This document shows positions 25,170 to 32,469 of a stretch of 32,469 nucleotides of DNA, piece after piece; positions within the stretch are counted from its first letter, which is position 1, and every line of letters begins with the position of its first letter. The stretch is from Rhodospirillaceae bacterium (GTDB lineage Bacteria; Pseudomonadota; Alphaproteobacteria; Thalassobaculales; Thalassobaculaceae), in assembly GCA_002690995.1 (NCBI GenBank), contig NZGS01000016.1, forward strand, positions 1 through 32,469, read 5' to 3'. Under the pieces are notes generated by a model. It was not told the DNA's origin and did not search any database. It was given only the letters and a program-made list of their open reading frames with translations. A program made the translations under genes and the position numbers.

Positions 25170-26600
25170 CTATTTTGGGTCTTTACCTAAATCATTTAAT
25201 TCCTTCGGATCATTTTCTAGATCAAATAATTGTGGATTGAAACCATTGAAATAAGCATATTTCCATTTCTTTTCACGAACCATATAAGCCCTGCACTTAT
25301 CAACTGTTCGTGCAAGGGTGTTTCGTGCGTGCCTAATGCAGTAATCCATCTCACAAAAGATAGCATATCTCCAAGAATGTTCTAAGTTACTGTGTAAGAG
25401 AGGCAGCAAAGACCTTCCCTCCAAAATATGGTCATGATTGTGAGGACTTCCTGCCATTTCGAGAAACGTTGGTATGAGATCGATGCTTTCCACAAATTCA
25501 TCTATGCTCGTTCCCCTAGTGGGCGACGCCTCATTACCTGGATCAATAATAATCATAGGAATTCTTATCGCAGATTCATAAAATGATTCTTTTTCGCCAA
25601 GCCAATGATCACCAAGATAATCGCCATGGTCGCTAGTCAGAACAGTGATCGTATCGTCAATTTTTCCCTCATTTTCGAGAAATTTCATCAATCGACCAAT
25701 ATTCGCATCTAACTCGGATATCAAACCCATGTAACTCGGGATAACACATTCTCTACACACATCCTTACTAAAGTTAATACTTTCCTCGTGCTTTGCGTAC
25801 GCATCAACAACAGGGTGTCGCGTTTTTATTTCTTCATCGCACCGAACAGGGGGTAATATATCATCTTTAGAATACATTTTATGATATGGATCTGGGGCCA
25901 TATAAGGCCAATGAGGCTTGATATAAGAAACGTGCAAACACCACGCCTCATCTCCTAGGTTTTTTATAACTTCTATAGCCCTGTCCGTCATGTAAGCTGT
26001 TTCCGAATGCGCCTTATCTACTCGCGCGGGCCTATCAACATTTCGCATAGCCCAGTCGGTGAGAAGCTCACCATGATCACCAAGTGCCGAGTTTGCAACT
26101 GAATGCCATGGATTCTCGCCTTCATACCTCATCTCACGTAGATACATATTGTAAGCTAAGTCGGGCGAGACACTTTGGTCTAGGTGCAGACCATCATCTC
26201 TTTCCCAAGGTTCAAAACCGCTTTCACTTATTAATACACCAAGGTCACTCTCTGGAGGAATCCCAAGTTTCTTCATACCTTCTAAATCGCGTTGAAAGTG
26301 TGTTTTTCCAACCAGTCCTACTCTATAACCCAGAGGTCTAAGAAAATCTCCCATGGTGTGTTCATCAACTCGAATAGGAATGTTGTTCCATGTTCCCCCA
26401 TGAGTAAAAACGTAACGCCCTGTATAAAATGACATCCGAGACGGCCCACATACAGCTGATTGACAAAAGGCATTTGTAAAATTGACACCCCTAGCCGCTA
26501 AAGCATCAATATTTGGTGTTTGAATTGAAGGGTGACCGTTACATCCCAAATAGTCATAACGTAGTTGATCGGCCATTATGAACAAGATATTTTTCTTCAT
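25170..26600 (-). CDS. Sulfatase-family hydrolase, C-terminus possibly shortened by a nonsense codon
   Basis: Alkaline-phosphatase superfamily hydrolase. The modification motif C51-G-P-S-R55 in AVCGPSRMSFYTGR indicates a formylglycine nucleophile. Metal ligands are visible in MADQLRYDYLG at residues 9-19 and in LTSDHGDYLGDH, and the GKTHFQRD block carries the active-site lysine and histidine. The CGPSR form and the sequence around it also resemble phosphonate monoester hydrolases and choline-sulfatase-like enzymes, so the ester (sulfate or phosphonate) is uncertain. No signal peptide is seen, so it is cytoplasmic. The ATG at 26600 with GGTGA upstream is preferred over a TTG at 26606. The protein ends ENDPKELNDLGKDPK, just before the usual last helix, and coding sequence for that helix continues after the TAG. 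It should still be active, since the catalytic part is whole. Confidence 0.85.
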   Translation of the reverse strand: MKKNILFIMADQLRYDYLGCNGHPSIQTPNIDALAARGVNFTNAFCQSAVCGPSRMSFYTGRYVFTHGGTWNNIPIRVDEHTMGDFLRPLGYRVGLVGKTHFQRDLEGMKKLGIPPESDLGVLISESGFEPWERDDGLHLDQSVSPDLAYNMYLREMRYEGENPWHSVANSALGDHGELLTDWAMRNVDRPARVDKAHSETAYMTDRAIEVIKNLGDEAWCLHVSYIKPHWPYMAPDPYHKMYSKDDILPPVRCDEEIKTRHPVVDAYAKHEESINFSKDVCRECVIPSYMGLISELDANIGRLMKFLENEGKIDDTITVLTSDHGDYLGDHWLGEKESFYESAIRIPMIIIDPGNEASPTRGTSIDEFVESIDLIPTFLEMAGSPHNHDHILEGRSLLPLLHSNLEHSWRYAIFCEMDYCIRHARNTLARTVDKCRAYMVREKKWKYAYFNGFNPQLFDLENDPKELNDLGKDPK

Positions 26601-26703
26601 TAACAAATCACCATAAGAGTCGAAAGATATAGATTAATTTCCACCATGCATAACTTTCAATAGGTTTAATTAAAATTTGGCTCTTCTGTCGTATTACAGT
26701 CAT

Positions 26704-26710
26704 AGAGAGG
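26704..26710 (+). promoter_or_regulatory. Ribosome binding site for the acyl-CoA synthetase gene
   Basis: AGAGAGG lies seven bases before the GTG at 26718. It supports this GTG as the original start of the interrupted acyl-CoA synthetase frame. Confidence 0.6.
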
Positions 26711-26717
26711 ATAGCGC

Positions 26718-28289
26718 GTGCAAAGTGATCTAGAAAGTGAAATCCAGTTTGCAAGACAACATAATATCGGTGATATTTTAAGAAGAAGTGCGATGCGGTT
26801 CCCCGATAAAACGACGATCATCTGCGGACAAACTGAGTGGACGTAAAAGGCATTTGATACGGCATGTAATCAGTTAGCTCGACATTTATTAGCTAGTGGC
26901 ATCTCCGCTGGCGACAAGATTGCCGTAATTGCAAGAAATTCACATGGATTTGCCGCAATAAGATTTGCAATCGCAAGAATAGGCGCCGTACTTGTACCTA
27001 TAAACTTCATGCTCAACGCTAATGAAGTCCGTTATATACTGAATAGTTCGAGGTCAAAAATGCTGGCACTTGGACCAGAGTTTATAGATATTGGTCTAGA
27101 AGCAATATCAAAAGGTACTGATATTGAAATGACGCTTGGTCTTCCTAGCGAACATCAAAGCGGTTCATTAAAAATGAACTTCCGTTTCGAGGGACTGCTT
27201 ACGGGAGATGCAACAGCACCAGAGATCCACGTCGATGACCGTTCGCTAGCACAAATTGTGTATACAAGTGGAACCGAGGCAATGCCTAAAGGCGCAATGC
27301 TATCTCACAGTGCCGTTTTGTGGCAATACACAAGCTGCATTATAGATGGGGAGATGACTACAAGTGACATTATGTTGCACGCTCTTCCACTATATCATTG
27401 CGCACAGCTTGACGTATTTCTTGGTCCAGCTGTCTATCTTGGCATGACAAGCACCATAACGTCCGAACCTAGTCCTGATAATATTCTAGCTTTGCTTGAA
27501 AAGAGGGAAATTTCATCCTTCTTTGCGCCGCCCTCTGTCTGGATCTCTTTGCTTAGGTCACCATTATTCGACAAGACAAACTTTCAAAAATTAGAAAAAG
27601 GTTATTACGGGGCTTCAATCATGCCTGTTGAAATTCTGGCAGAATTACAACAAAGGCTACCTAAATTACGTCTGTGGAACCTCTACGGTCAAACGGAAAT
27701 GGCACCAGTCGCAACCGTTTTAAAACCCGAAGACCAATTTAGAAAAGCAGGATCGGCGGGCACTGCCGCTATTAATGTTGAAACACGTGTTGTTAACGAT
27801 GATATGCTTGATGTTAAAGTTGGGGAAGTTGGAGAAATTGTTCATCGATCCCCACAATTGCTCACAGGATATTTTGAAGATCCAGAACGCACTGCTGAGG
27901 CTTTTGAAGGTGGTTGGTTTCACAGCGGTGATTTAGCAACAATCGACGAAGAAGGTCATATCACCGTCGTCGATAGAAAAAAGGATATGATTAATACTGG
28001 AGGAGAAAATGTTGCTAGCAGAGAAGTGGAGGAGTGCATCTATTTAATGCCCGAAATCTCTGAGGTAGCGGTAATAGCTTTACCTCACCCCCAATGGATC
28101 GAAGCTGTCACCGCAGTCGTCACAGTAAAGGAGGGCCAAAACACAACAGAAGAGGCAATTATAAAACATTGCAGAGAACACTTGGCTGGATACAAAACAC
28201 CCAAAGGAGTGGTTTTTCAACACTCGCTTCCTAAAAATCCAAGCGGGAAACTATTAAAACGCGAATTACGGGCTAGTTTAGCTAAATAG
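26718..28289 (+). pseudogene. Acyl-CoA synthetase (AMP-binding enzyme) interrupted by an in-frame TAA at codon 43
   Basis: The frame from GTG 26718 reads 42 typical N-terminal residues (with RRSAMRFPDKTTIICG), then TAA at 26844-26846, and continues without further change to the stop at 28287-28289. Relatives have Tyr in the WTY motif where the stop sits, so one base change explains it. The rest is fully conserved: the P-loop YTSGTEAMPKGAML, YGQTEMAP, WFHSGDLATIDEEGH, DRKKDMINTGGENV and the catalytic lysine in PSGKLLKREL. Such enzymes activate carboxylic acids to acyl-CoA through an acyl-adenylate. Without readthrough, translation could restart only at an internal ATG such as 27009, which would lack part of the N-terminal domain. 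A sequencing error, recent inactivation or readthrough are all possible. The gene is divergent from the sulfatase. Confidence 0.8.
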
Positions 28290-28323
28290 AAAGCCATCTA
28301 ATTTTTGGATAGGATGGCTTTCT
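28288..28323. terminator. Bidirectional terminator between acyl-CoA synthetase and dienelactone hydrolase genes
   Basis: A perfect 11-base inverted repeat (AGAAAGCCATC at 28288-28298 and GATGGCTTTCT at 28313-28323) with a 14-base loop overlaps the stop of the synthetase gene and ends seven bases before the stop of the convergent hydrolase gene. Each arm ends in an A- or T-rich run suited to both directions. Confidence 0.72.
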
Positions 28324-28329
28324 TTGGAC

Positions 28330-29046
28330 TTAAACTAACCGCGAACGAAAGAAGTCTACCGTCGCCTTAAAGGATGACTCAGCTGCATGCCTATCATAGC
28401 TTCCACGGTCCTCACAGAAAAACCCATGACCAACATTTGGGAAACACGTTAACGTATACTGCTTTTTTTCTTGAGCCATTGTTTGGGCTATTCTTCCTAA
28501 TTCATCAGGAAGTATAGACTGATCCTCCGAGCCATACCAAAGTAATATAGGAGAGACAAATTCAGGAACCCTTTCCAAAAGAGTCTTACGTCCAAGGCCA
28601 TCTTCAATAGGACCAATGCCTCCTCCATAAAAAGCTGCAGCGCCTTTGAAATGATTTGCCAATTCCGCATTAGCTAAAAAGGTAAATCGACCGCCCATAC
28701 AGAAGCCCGTGACGCCTGCTCTATTTGAGTCGGCTTCTGCTCTTCCACCTAACCATTTCAAACAAGCTTCCGTCTGAGATATAACGATATCATCATCCAT
28801 TGTTTTCAATTTACCAATAGCGCCATCCATATCATCGTAAGAATATGTGTCTCCACCATAAATATCAGGTGTAATGGTTGCAAAACCCTCTTCTGCTAGC
28901 CTCTTTGTAAGTTTTTTAAAATGCTCGTTAACGCCAAATGCTTCTATGTAAACAAGAATGCAAGGATGTGGGCCGGCACCTTCAGGAGCCCCATAATATG
29001 CCTTCAAACCATTTCCAACATCCACCCAATCACAACTCACTACCAT
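28330..29046 (-). CDS. Dienelactone hydrolase family protein
   Basis: Alpha/beta hydrolase with the Cys-His-Asp triad of dienelactone hydrolases. The nucleophile is C116 in GVTGFCMGGRF, the aspartate is in WYGSEDQSILPDE, the histidine is in NVGHGFFCEDRG, and E35 in the VYIEAFGV block matches the conserved glutamate. Length is 238 residues. A strong GGAGGA site precedes the ATG at 29046; an in-frame TTG five codons upstream lies before that site and is rejected. The classical enzyme opens dienelactone in chloroaromatic degradation, but many members act on other lactones or esters. It follows the molybdopterin oxidoreductase gene by about 104 bases on the same strand and may handle its products. 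Confidence 0.88.
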   Translation of the reverse strand: MVVSCDWVDVGNGLKAYYGAPEGAGPHPCILVYIEAFGVNEHFKKLTKRLAEEGFATITPDIYGGDTYSYDDMDGAIGKLKTMDDDIVISQTEACLKWLGGRAEADSNRAGVTGFCMGGRFTFLANAELANHFKGAAAFYGGGIGPIEDGLGRKTLLERVPEFVSPILLWYGSEDQSILPDELGRIAQTMAQEKKQYTLTCFPNVGHGFFCEDRGSYDRHAAESSFKATVDFFRSRLV

Positions 29047-29050
29047 AAAC

Positions 29051-29059
29051 TCCTCCTGC
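29051..29059 (-). promoter_or_regulatory. Strong ribosome binding site of the dienelactone hydrolase gene
   Basis: On the minus strand these bases read GCAGGAGGA, four bases before the ATG at 29046. The site fixes the start and excludes the TTG at 29061. Confidence 0.75.
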
Positions 29060-29150
29060 AATAGGTTTAAAAATACATAAACAACACGCTAGCATAACTA
29101 AAACTAATGTAGTTACGCATAGGCGATATTTTTTATTGTATTACATTTGA

Positions 29151-31514
29151 TCAGACTTTCGCGCGGGACGACTTAATGGCTCTCCACACTTTCTCCGGGG
29201 TGGTGGGCATTTCAATATGTTTAACACCAAATTCTGATAAGGCATCGACAATCGCATTTACGACAACACCCAATGCCGGTGTGGTGCCACCCTCGCCTCC
29301 AGGCCTTATTCCATAGGGATGAGATGTTGCGGGTGTTTCGGTTATAACAGTATCTAAAAAAGGAAAGTCCAATGCCCTGGGCATCGCGTAATCCATAAAA
29401 GAACCTGATAATAAAAATCCTTCCTTGGAGTAATAAATTTGCTCAAGGAGTGCTTGACCCACTCCCTGTACAATTGCCCCATGAGCTTGACCATGAAGGA
29501 TTAGTGGGTTTACTGCTAAACCCACATCATCTACACCAGTCCATCTTACAATTCGCACCATACCTGTCTCTGGGTCTACCTCCACCTCGCATACATGAGA
29601 ACCATAAGGGTATCCCCCAGCTCTATTTGTTATATCACCAACACCGATGAGCTCATGTTGCAAATCTGGCGGAAGACTATTTAGCGTCTCACATGCGTTA
29701 GCGAGTTGCGAAATCGTTACAAACTTTTCAGAGCCTTTAAAGATAAAGTGACCCGCTTTGTAATCAACTTTGTCTTGGTCTGTTTCTAAAATTTGAGCTG
29801 CTATTTTTTTACCTTTGCTCAAGAAATCATCTATAGCTTCACCAATTGCAATACTCACCAAGCGCATAGAGCGACCAGAATGTGATCCTCCACCCACAGA
29901 GATTTTGTCAGTGTCATTAGCTATGAAATCAATACTTTCAATTGGAAGACCAAGCCACTCGCCCGCAACCTGAGCGTAACTTGTTTCATGACCTTGCCCG
30001 CTACTCATTGTACCAACCGCCAGCTCTATCTTGCCTGTTGATTTTGCCCTTAATTCCACTCTCTCTCTTGGGATCCCACTCGTTACTTCAATATAATTCG
30101 CTACCGCCCTTCCTCGGCACATACCATTTTTAAGCGAGGTTGCCTTTCTTTCCTTGTAGCCTTCCCAATTACTCCGTTTGATAGCGAGTTCCATGGCTGA
30201 GTTATAATCACCGCTGTCGTATGTGACTCCTACTGCCGTTGTGAATGGCAATTTGGTGGCAGGAATAATATTCTTCCTTCTCAGTTCCACTCGATCAAAC
30301 CCACATTGGTCAGCGGCAAGATCAATTAGCCTCTCAATAACATAAATCGCTTCTGGACGGCCAGCACTTCTGTATACGGCCGTTGGAGGAGTGTTGGTAA
30401 AAACTGCCAACCCTTGAAACGAAACAGCTGGGATATCATAGATGCTCTGCATGAGAGACAATCCCTTACGCAAAGGCCAAAAATAAGCAACATAAGCACC
30501 TAAATTTGAAACATTCGTACCTCGTAGGCCCAAAAATTTTCCGCTTGCATCAAGAGCAAGTTCGGCTTCGACTGCTAGGTCTCTACCTTGATAATCACTT
30601 GAGAAACAGTCTGACCTGCTGCTAATCCACTTCACCGGCCTTCCTATAATTTTTGCTGCCCACGGCATAAGAAAAGCCTCTGGGAAGAAAGCGTTACGTG
30701 TGCCAAAATTTCCCCCCATATCACCAAATACAACATGACAATTCTCCATAGGCACGCCAAGCATGTAGGCGAGACGCTCACGAGTTTGCACAGCGCCCCG
30801 ACCGGAGGCTGACCGCAACATATAACGCTCCTCTTTCCGATCGTACAAACCAATAGCAGCTCGAGGTTCCATAGGACTGCCTGTAATGCGCTGCACCCAG
30901 CTTTCAAATTTCACAATATGCGTTGCTTTTTCAAAAGCTGCTTCTGTATCAGAAGGATTACCAACTTCGCACATAAGAGAGATATTTTTTGAGCATCCGG
31001 GCCATATAACGGGAGCACTCGGTTGCATTCCTTCCCTGGCGTCTATCACAGACGGTAGAACCTCGTAATCAACTTCTAATAATTCTGCCGCTTTCTGGGC
31101 CACTTCCTCGGTTTCTCCAATCACTAGCGCAACAGGCTCTCCAACGTATCGCACTCGATCGGTGGCAAGCGGCATATGTTCAGGTGTGAAGACCTCAAAC
31201 CCATCTGGTAGTCGGATTTCTGCATCCGGTGCTCCCTTCCACTCAGCGTTATGGGGAATACCTTTTATTTTATGGGAAAGTAAATCTGCTCCGGTAAAAA
31301 CAGAAATTATACCAGGCTCTCTCAAACTGACTTCGGAACGGATCCCTTTTATAACGGCATGTGCGTAGGGAGATCTTAGTATGAAGGCAAAACACGCAGC
31401 CGGCGGCGTAAAGTCCGCAGTGTATTGACCATTACCTGTTAGCAGTCTTTCATCTTCTTTGCGCAATACTGGTGCGCCAATTCCCATAGCAGTTTTTTTT
31501 TGATCAAGCGTCAT
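29151..31514 (-). CDS. Xanthine dehydrogenase/CO dehydrogenase family molybdopterin-binding subunit
   Basis: Large molybdenum-cofactor subunit of a hydroxylase of the xanthine dehydrogenase, aldehyde oxidase and CoxL group. The N-terminal hammerhead domain covers about residues 15-130 (IGAPVLRKEDERLLTGNGQYTADF). The cofactor domains follow with MGGNFGTRNAFFPEAF, the YRSAGRPEAIY loop, GQGHETSYAQVAGEWLGLP and the catalytic glutamate in GEGGTTPALGVVVNAI. The YRSAGR loop lacks the cysteine of true form I CO dehydrogenase, so the substrate is probably an aldehyde, purine or N-heterocycle. The ATG at 31514 gives 787 residues, normal for the subunit; a TTG three codons upstream is also in frame. The FAD and iron-sulfur subunits normally encoded beside it are not seen here. 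Confidence 0.9.
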   Translation of the reverse strand: MTLDQKKTAMGIGAPVLRKEDERLLTGNGQYTADFTPPAACFAFILRSPYAHAVIKGIRSEVSLREPGIISVFTGADLLSHKIKGIPHNAEWKGAPDAEIRLPDGFEVFTPEHMPLATDRVRYVGEPVALVIGETEEVAQKAAELLEVDYEVLPSVIDAREGMQPSAPVIWPGCSKNISLMCEVGNPSDTEAAFEKATHIVKFESWVQRITGSPMEPRAAIGLYDRKEERYMLRSASGRGAVQTRERLAYMLGVPMENCHVVFGDMGGNFGTRNAFFPEAFLMPWAAKIIGRPVKWISSRSDCFSSDYQGRDLAVEAELALDASGKFLGLRGTNVSNLGAYVAYFWPLRKGLSLMQSIYDIPAVSFQGLAVFTNTPPTAVYRSAGRPEAIYVIERLIDLAADQCGFDRVELRRKNIIPATKLPFTTAVGVTYDSGDYNSAMELAIKRSNWEGYKERKATSLKNGMCRGRAVANYIEVTSGIPRERVELRAKSTGKIELAVGTMSSGQGHETSYAQVAGEWLGLPIESIDFIANDTDKISVGGGSHSGRSMRLVSIAIGEAIDDFLSKGKKIAAQILETDQDKVDYKAGHFIFKGSEKFVTISQLANACETLNSLPPDLQHELIGVGDITNRAGGYPYGSHVCEVEVDPETGMVRIVRWTGVDDVGLAVNPLILHGQAHGAIVQGVGQALLEQIYYSKEGFLLSGSFMDYAMPRALDFPFLDTVITETPATSHPYGIRPGGEGGTTPALGVVVNAIVDALSEFGVKHIEMPTTPEKVWRAIKSSRAKV

Positions 31515-31554
31515 TGGAAACAAACTATCCTAATTAATTTTCAACTGATTTTAT

Positions 31555-32346
31555 TTAAATAGTCAAAAAACCATCTAAATACCTAGCGGTTTTGCCGCCT
31601 ATTAACACTCTTTCTCCTAGCAACTTACAATTAAGCTTTCCGCCCCGATATGATAATTGCTGCGCATCTAGTACCTTTTTTCCAACTCGTTCAGACCAAA
31701 ATGGTGTTAGTGTTGTGTGAGCGGATCCTGTAACGGGATCCTCATCAACACCAACCTGGGGAGCAAAAAACCGTGAGACGAAATCTACATCTGAACCAGG
31801 TGCAGTAACGATAACCCCTCTTGAATTTAGTTTGGCCAACAGACGAAAGTCTGGATCCATCTCTCTGATCTCCCGTTCTTTTTCGAATTCGACTAAAAGA
31901 TCGAACTTCCCTTTATAGTAGTTTATTGGCTCAGCTCCGAGGGCTTCAGCGACATGAATGCTGCGCTCCGTTTGACTAGGATAATCCGTTGGAAAATTCA
32001 AATATATCATCCCATTCTCTTTTGACGCCTGCAGTTCCCCACTCTTCGATGAAAAACGTACTTTTGTTTGGTGCTCCTGGAGAAACTCATCAAAAAGCAC
32101 GCTTGCTGCGGCGAGTGTAGCATGTCCGCATAATTCAACTTCCGTTGTCGGGGTGAACCATCTAATCGAAAAAGGTTCTTTATCAATTTTCACGAAGGCA
32201 GTCTCTGATAAATTATTTTCTCTGGCAATATTCTGCATCTGAGATTCTGTGAGATCCCTATCCAACGGACAAATCGCTGCTGGATTTCCAAAAAATATCT
32301 CATCTGAGAAAGCATCCACTTGGAAAATTGGTATTTTGGCCATCAT
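31555..32346 (-). CDS. PhzF family isomerase/epimerase
   Basis: Diaminopimelate-epimerase-fold protein of the PhzF family. The catalytic glutamate is in ARENNLSETAFV, the substrate-site block is FTPTTEVELCGHATLAAA, and the DEDPVTGSAHTTL motif holds the aspartate and second half of the active site. The start is placed at the ATG pair at 32346 (MMAKIPIFQVDAFSDE), which gives 263 residues and matches the usual family N-terminus; the frame continues upstream to a TTG at 32409 with unrelated-looking residues. Most PhzF-like proteins outside phenazine producers have unknown substrates, and no phenazine genes are present. It lies 40 bases before the molybdopterin subunit gene on the same strand, so they could share an operon. 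Confidence 0.87.
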   Translation of the reverse strand: MMAKIPIFQVDAFSDEIFFGNPAAICPLDRDLTESQMQNIARENNLSETAFVKIDKEPFSIRWFTPTTEVELCGHATLAAASVLFDEFLQEHQTKVRFSSKSGELQASKENGMIYLNFPTDYPSQTERSIHVAEALGAEPINYYKGKFDLLVEFEKEREIREMDPDFRLLAKLNSRGVIVTAPGSDVDFVSRFFAPQVGVDEDPVTGSAHTTLTPFWSERVGKKVLDAQQLSYRGGKLNCKLLGERVLIGGKTARYLDGFLTI

Positions 32347-32469
32347 ATCAAACTCAATAAAATATTCGAAACGTGTTGGAACAACATAGGCGTTATCGTC
32401 GAGATTCAAAAGCCTAAGAAGGGAATCTGTCTAAAAAAAAGTGGATATTATCTGGCTACTAATTTTTGA

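Noticed and set aside
25113-26846. Genome-wide reassignment of TAA or TAG to tyrosine
   Set aside because: Many intact genes in the window end correctly at TAA or TAG, so the two internal stops are gene-specific.
27009-28289. Intact 426-residue acyl-CoA synthetase starting at ATG 27009
   Set aside because: Homologous N-terminal sequence lies upstream in the same frame back to GTG 26718 with a good ribosome binding site, so the shorter form is a truncated frame of an interrupted gene.

Overview
This window is a piece of an AT-rich alphaproteobacterial chromosome, most likely from a marine, Rhodospirillales-like lineage. The class assignment rests on gene order (DUF2232 gene, rplI, dnaB, alr, mlaE/mlaF, radA, cvpA) and on three small families typical of Alphaproteobacteria (DUF2232, DUF2794, DUF3126). 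The finer placement is inference from base composition and the catabolic gene content.

From 1 to about 8.3 kb the plus strand carries a housekeeping block: ribosomal protein bL9, the replicative helicase, alanine racemase, the membrane and ATPase subunits of an Mla-type lipid transporter, RadA, CvpA and a short-chain dehydrogenase. The purF gene that usually follows cvpA is missing. From 8.3 to 12.1 kb a minus-strand operon holds a YfgM-like tetratricopeptide protein, BamB, the ribosome-assembly GTPase Der and a small basic protein. From 12.3 to 15.9 kb the plus strand resumes with DUF2794, an unlisted 54-codon ORF, a PilZ protein, a two-helix membrane protein, DUF3126, the tRNA hydroxylase TrhO and a glutathione transferase.

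From about 15.9 kb to the end the content becomes accessory and metabolic: an ArgO-type exporter next to an FMN alpha-hydroxy-acid oxidase/dehydrogenase, a long CbiX cobaltochelatase with a histidine-rich tail, an IlvD/Edd dehydratase, two different LLM flavin monooxygenases, a DAO-type flavin oxidoreductase, an SMR transporter, a sulfatase, an acyl-CoA synthetase, a dienelactone hydrolase, a large molybdopterin hydroxylase subunit and a PhzF-like isomerase. Many are oxidoreductases or hydrolases of small organic molecules, which suggests scavenging of dissolved organic compounds. No single pathway can be read off the order.

The most striking observation is a pair of in-frame stop codons in the divergent sulfatase and acyl-CoA synthetase genes. 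Each sits where a tyrosine codon would fit, and each is flanked by coding sequence that continues intact on the other side. Other points worth attention are a degenerate ABC signature in MlaF, the small ORF that exactly fills the DUF2794-PilZ gap, a perfect palindrome in front of the dehydrogenase gene, and a CoxL-type subunit without visible partner subunits. I found no RNA genes, insertion sequences, CRISPR arrays or phage genes. No stretch longer than about 260 bases lacks a gene.
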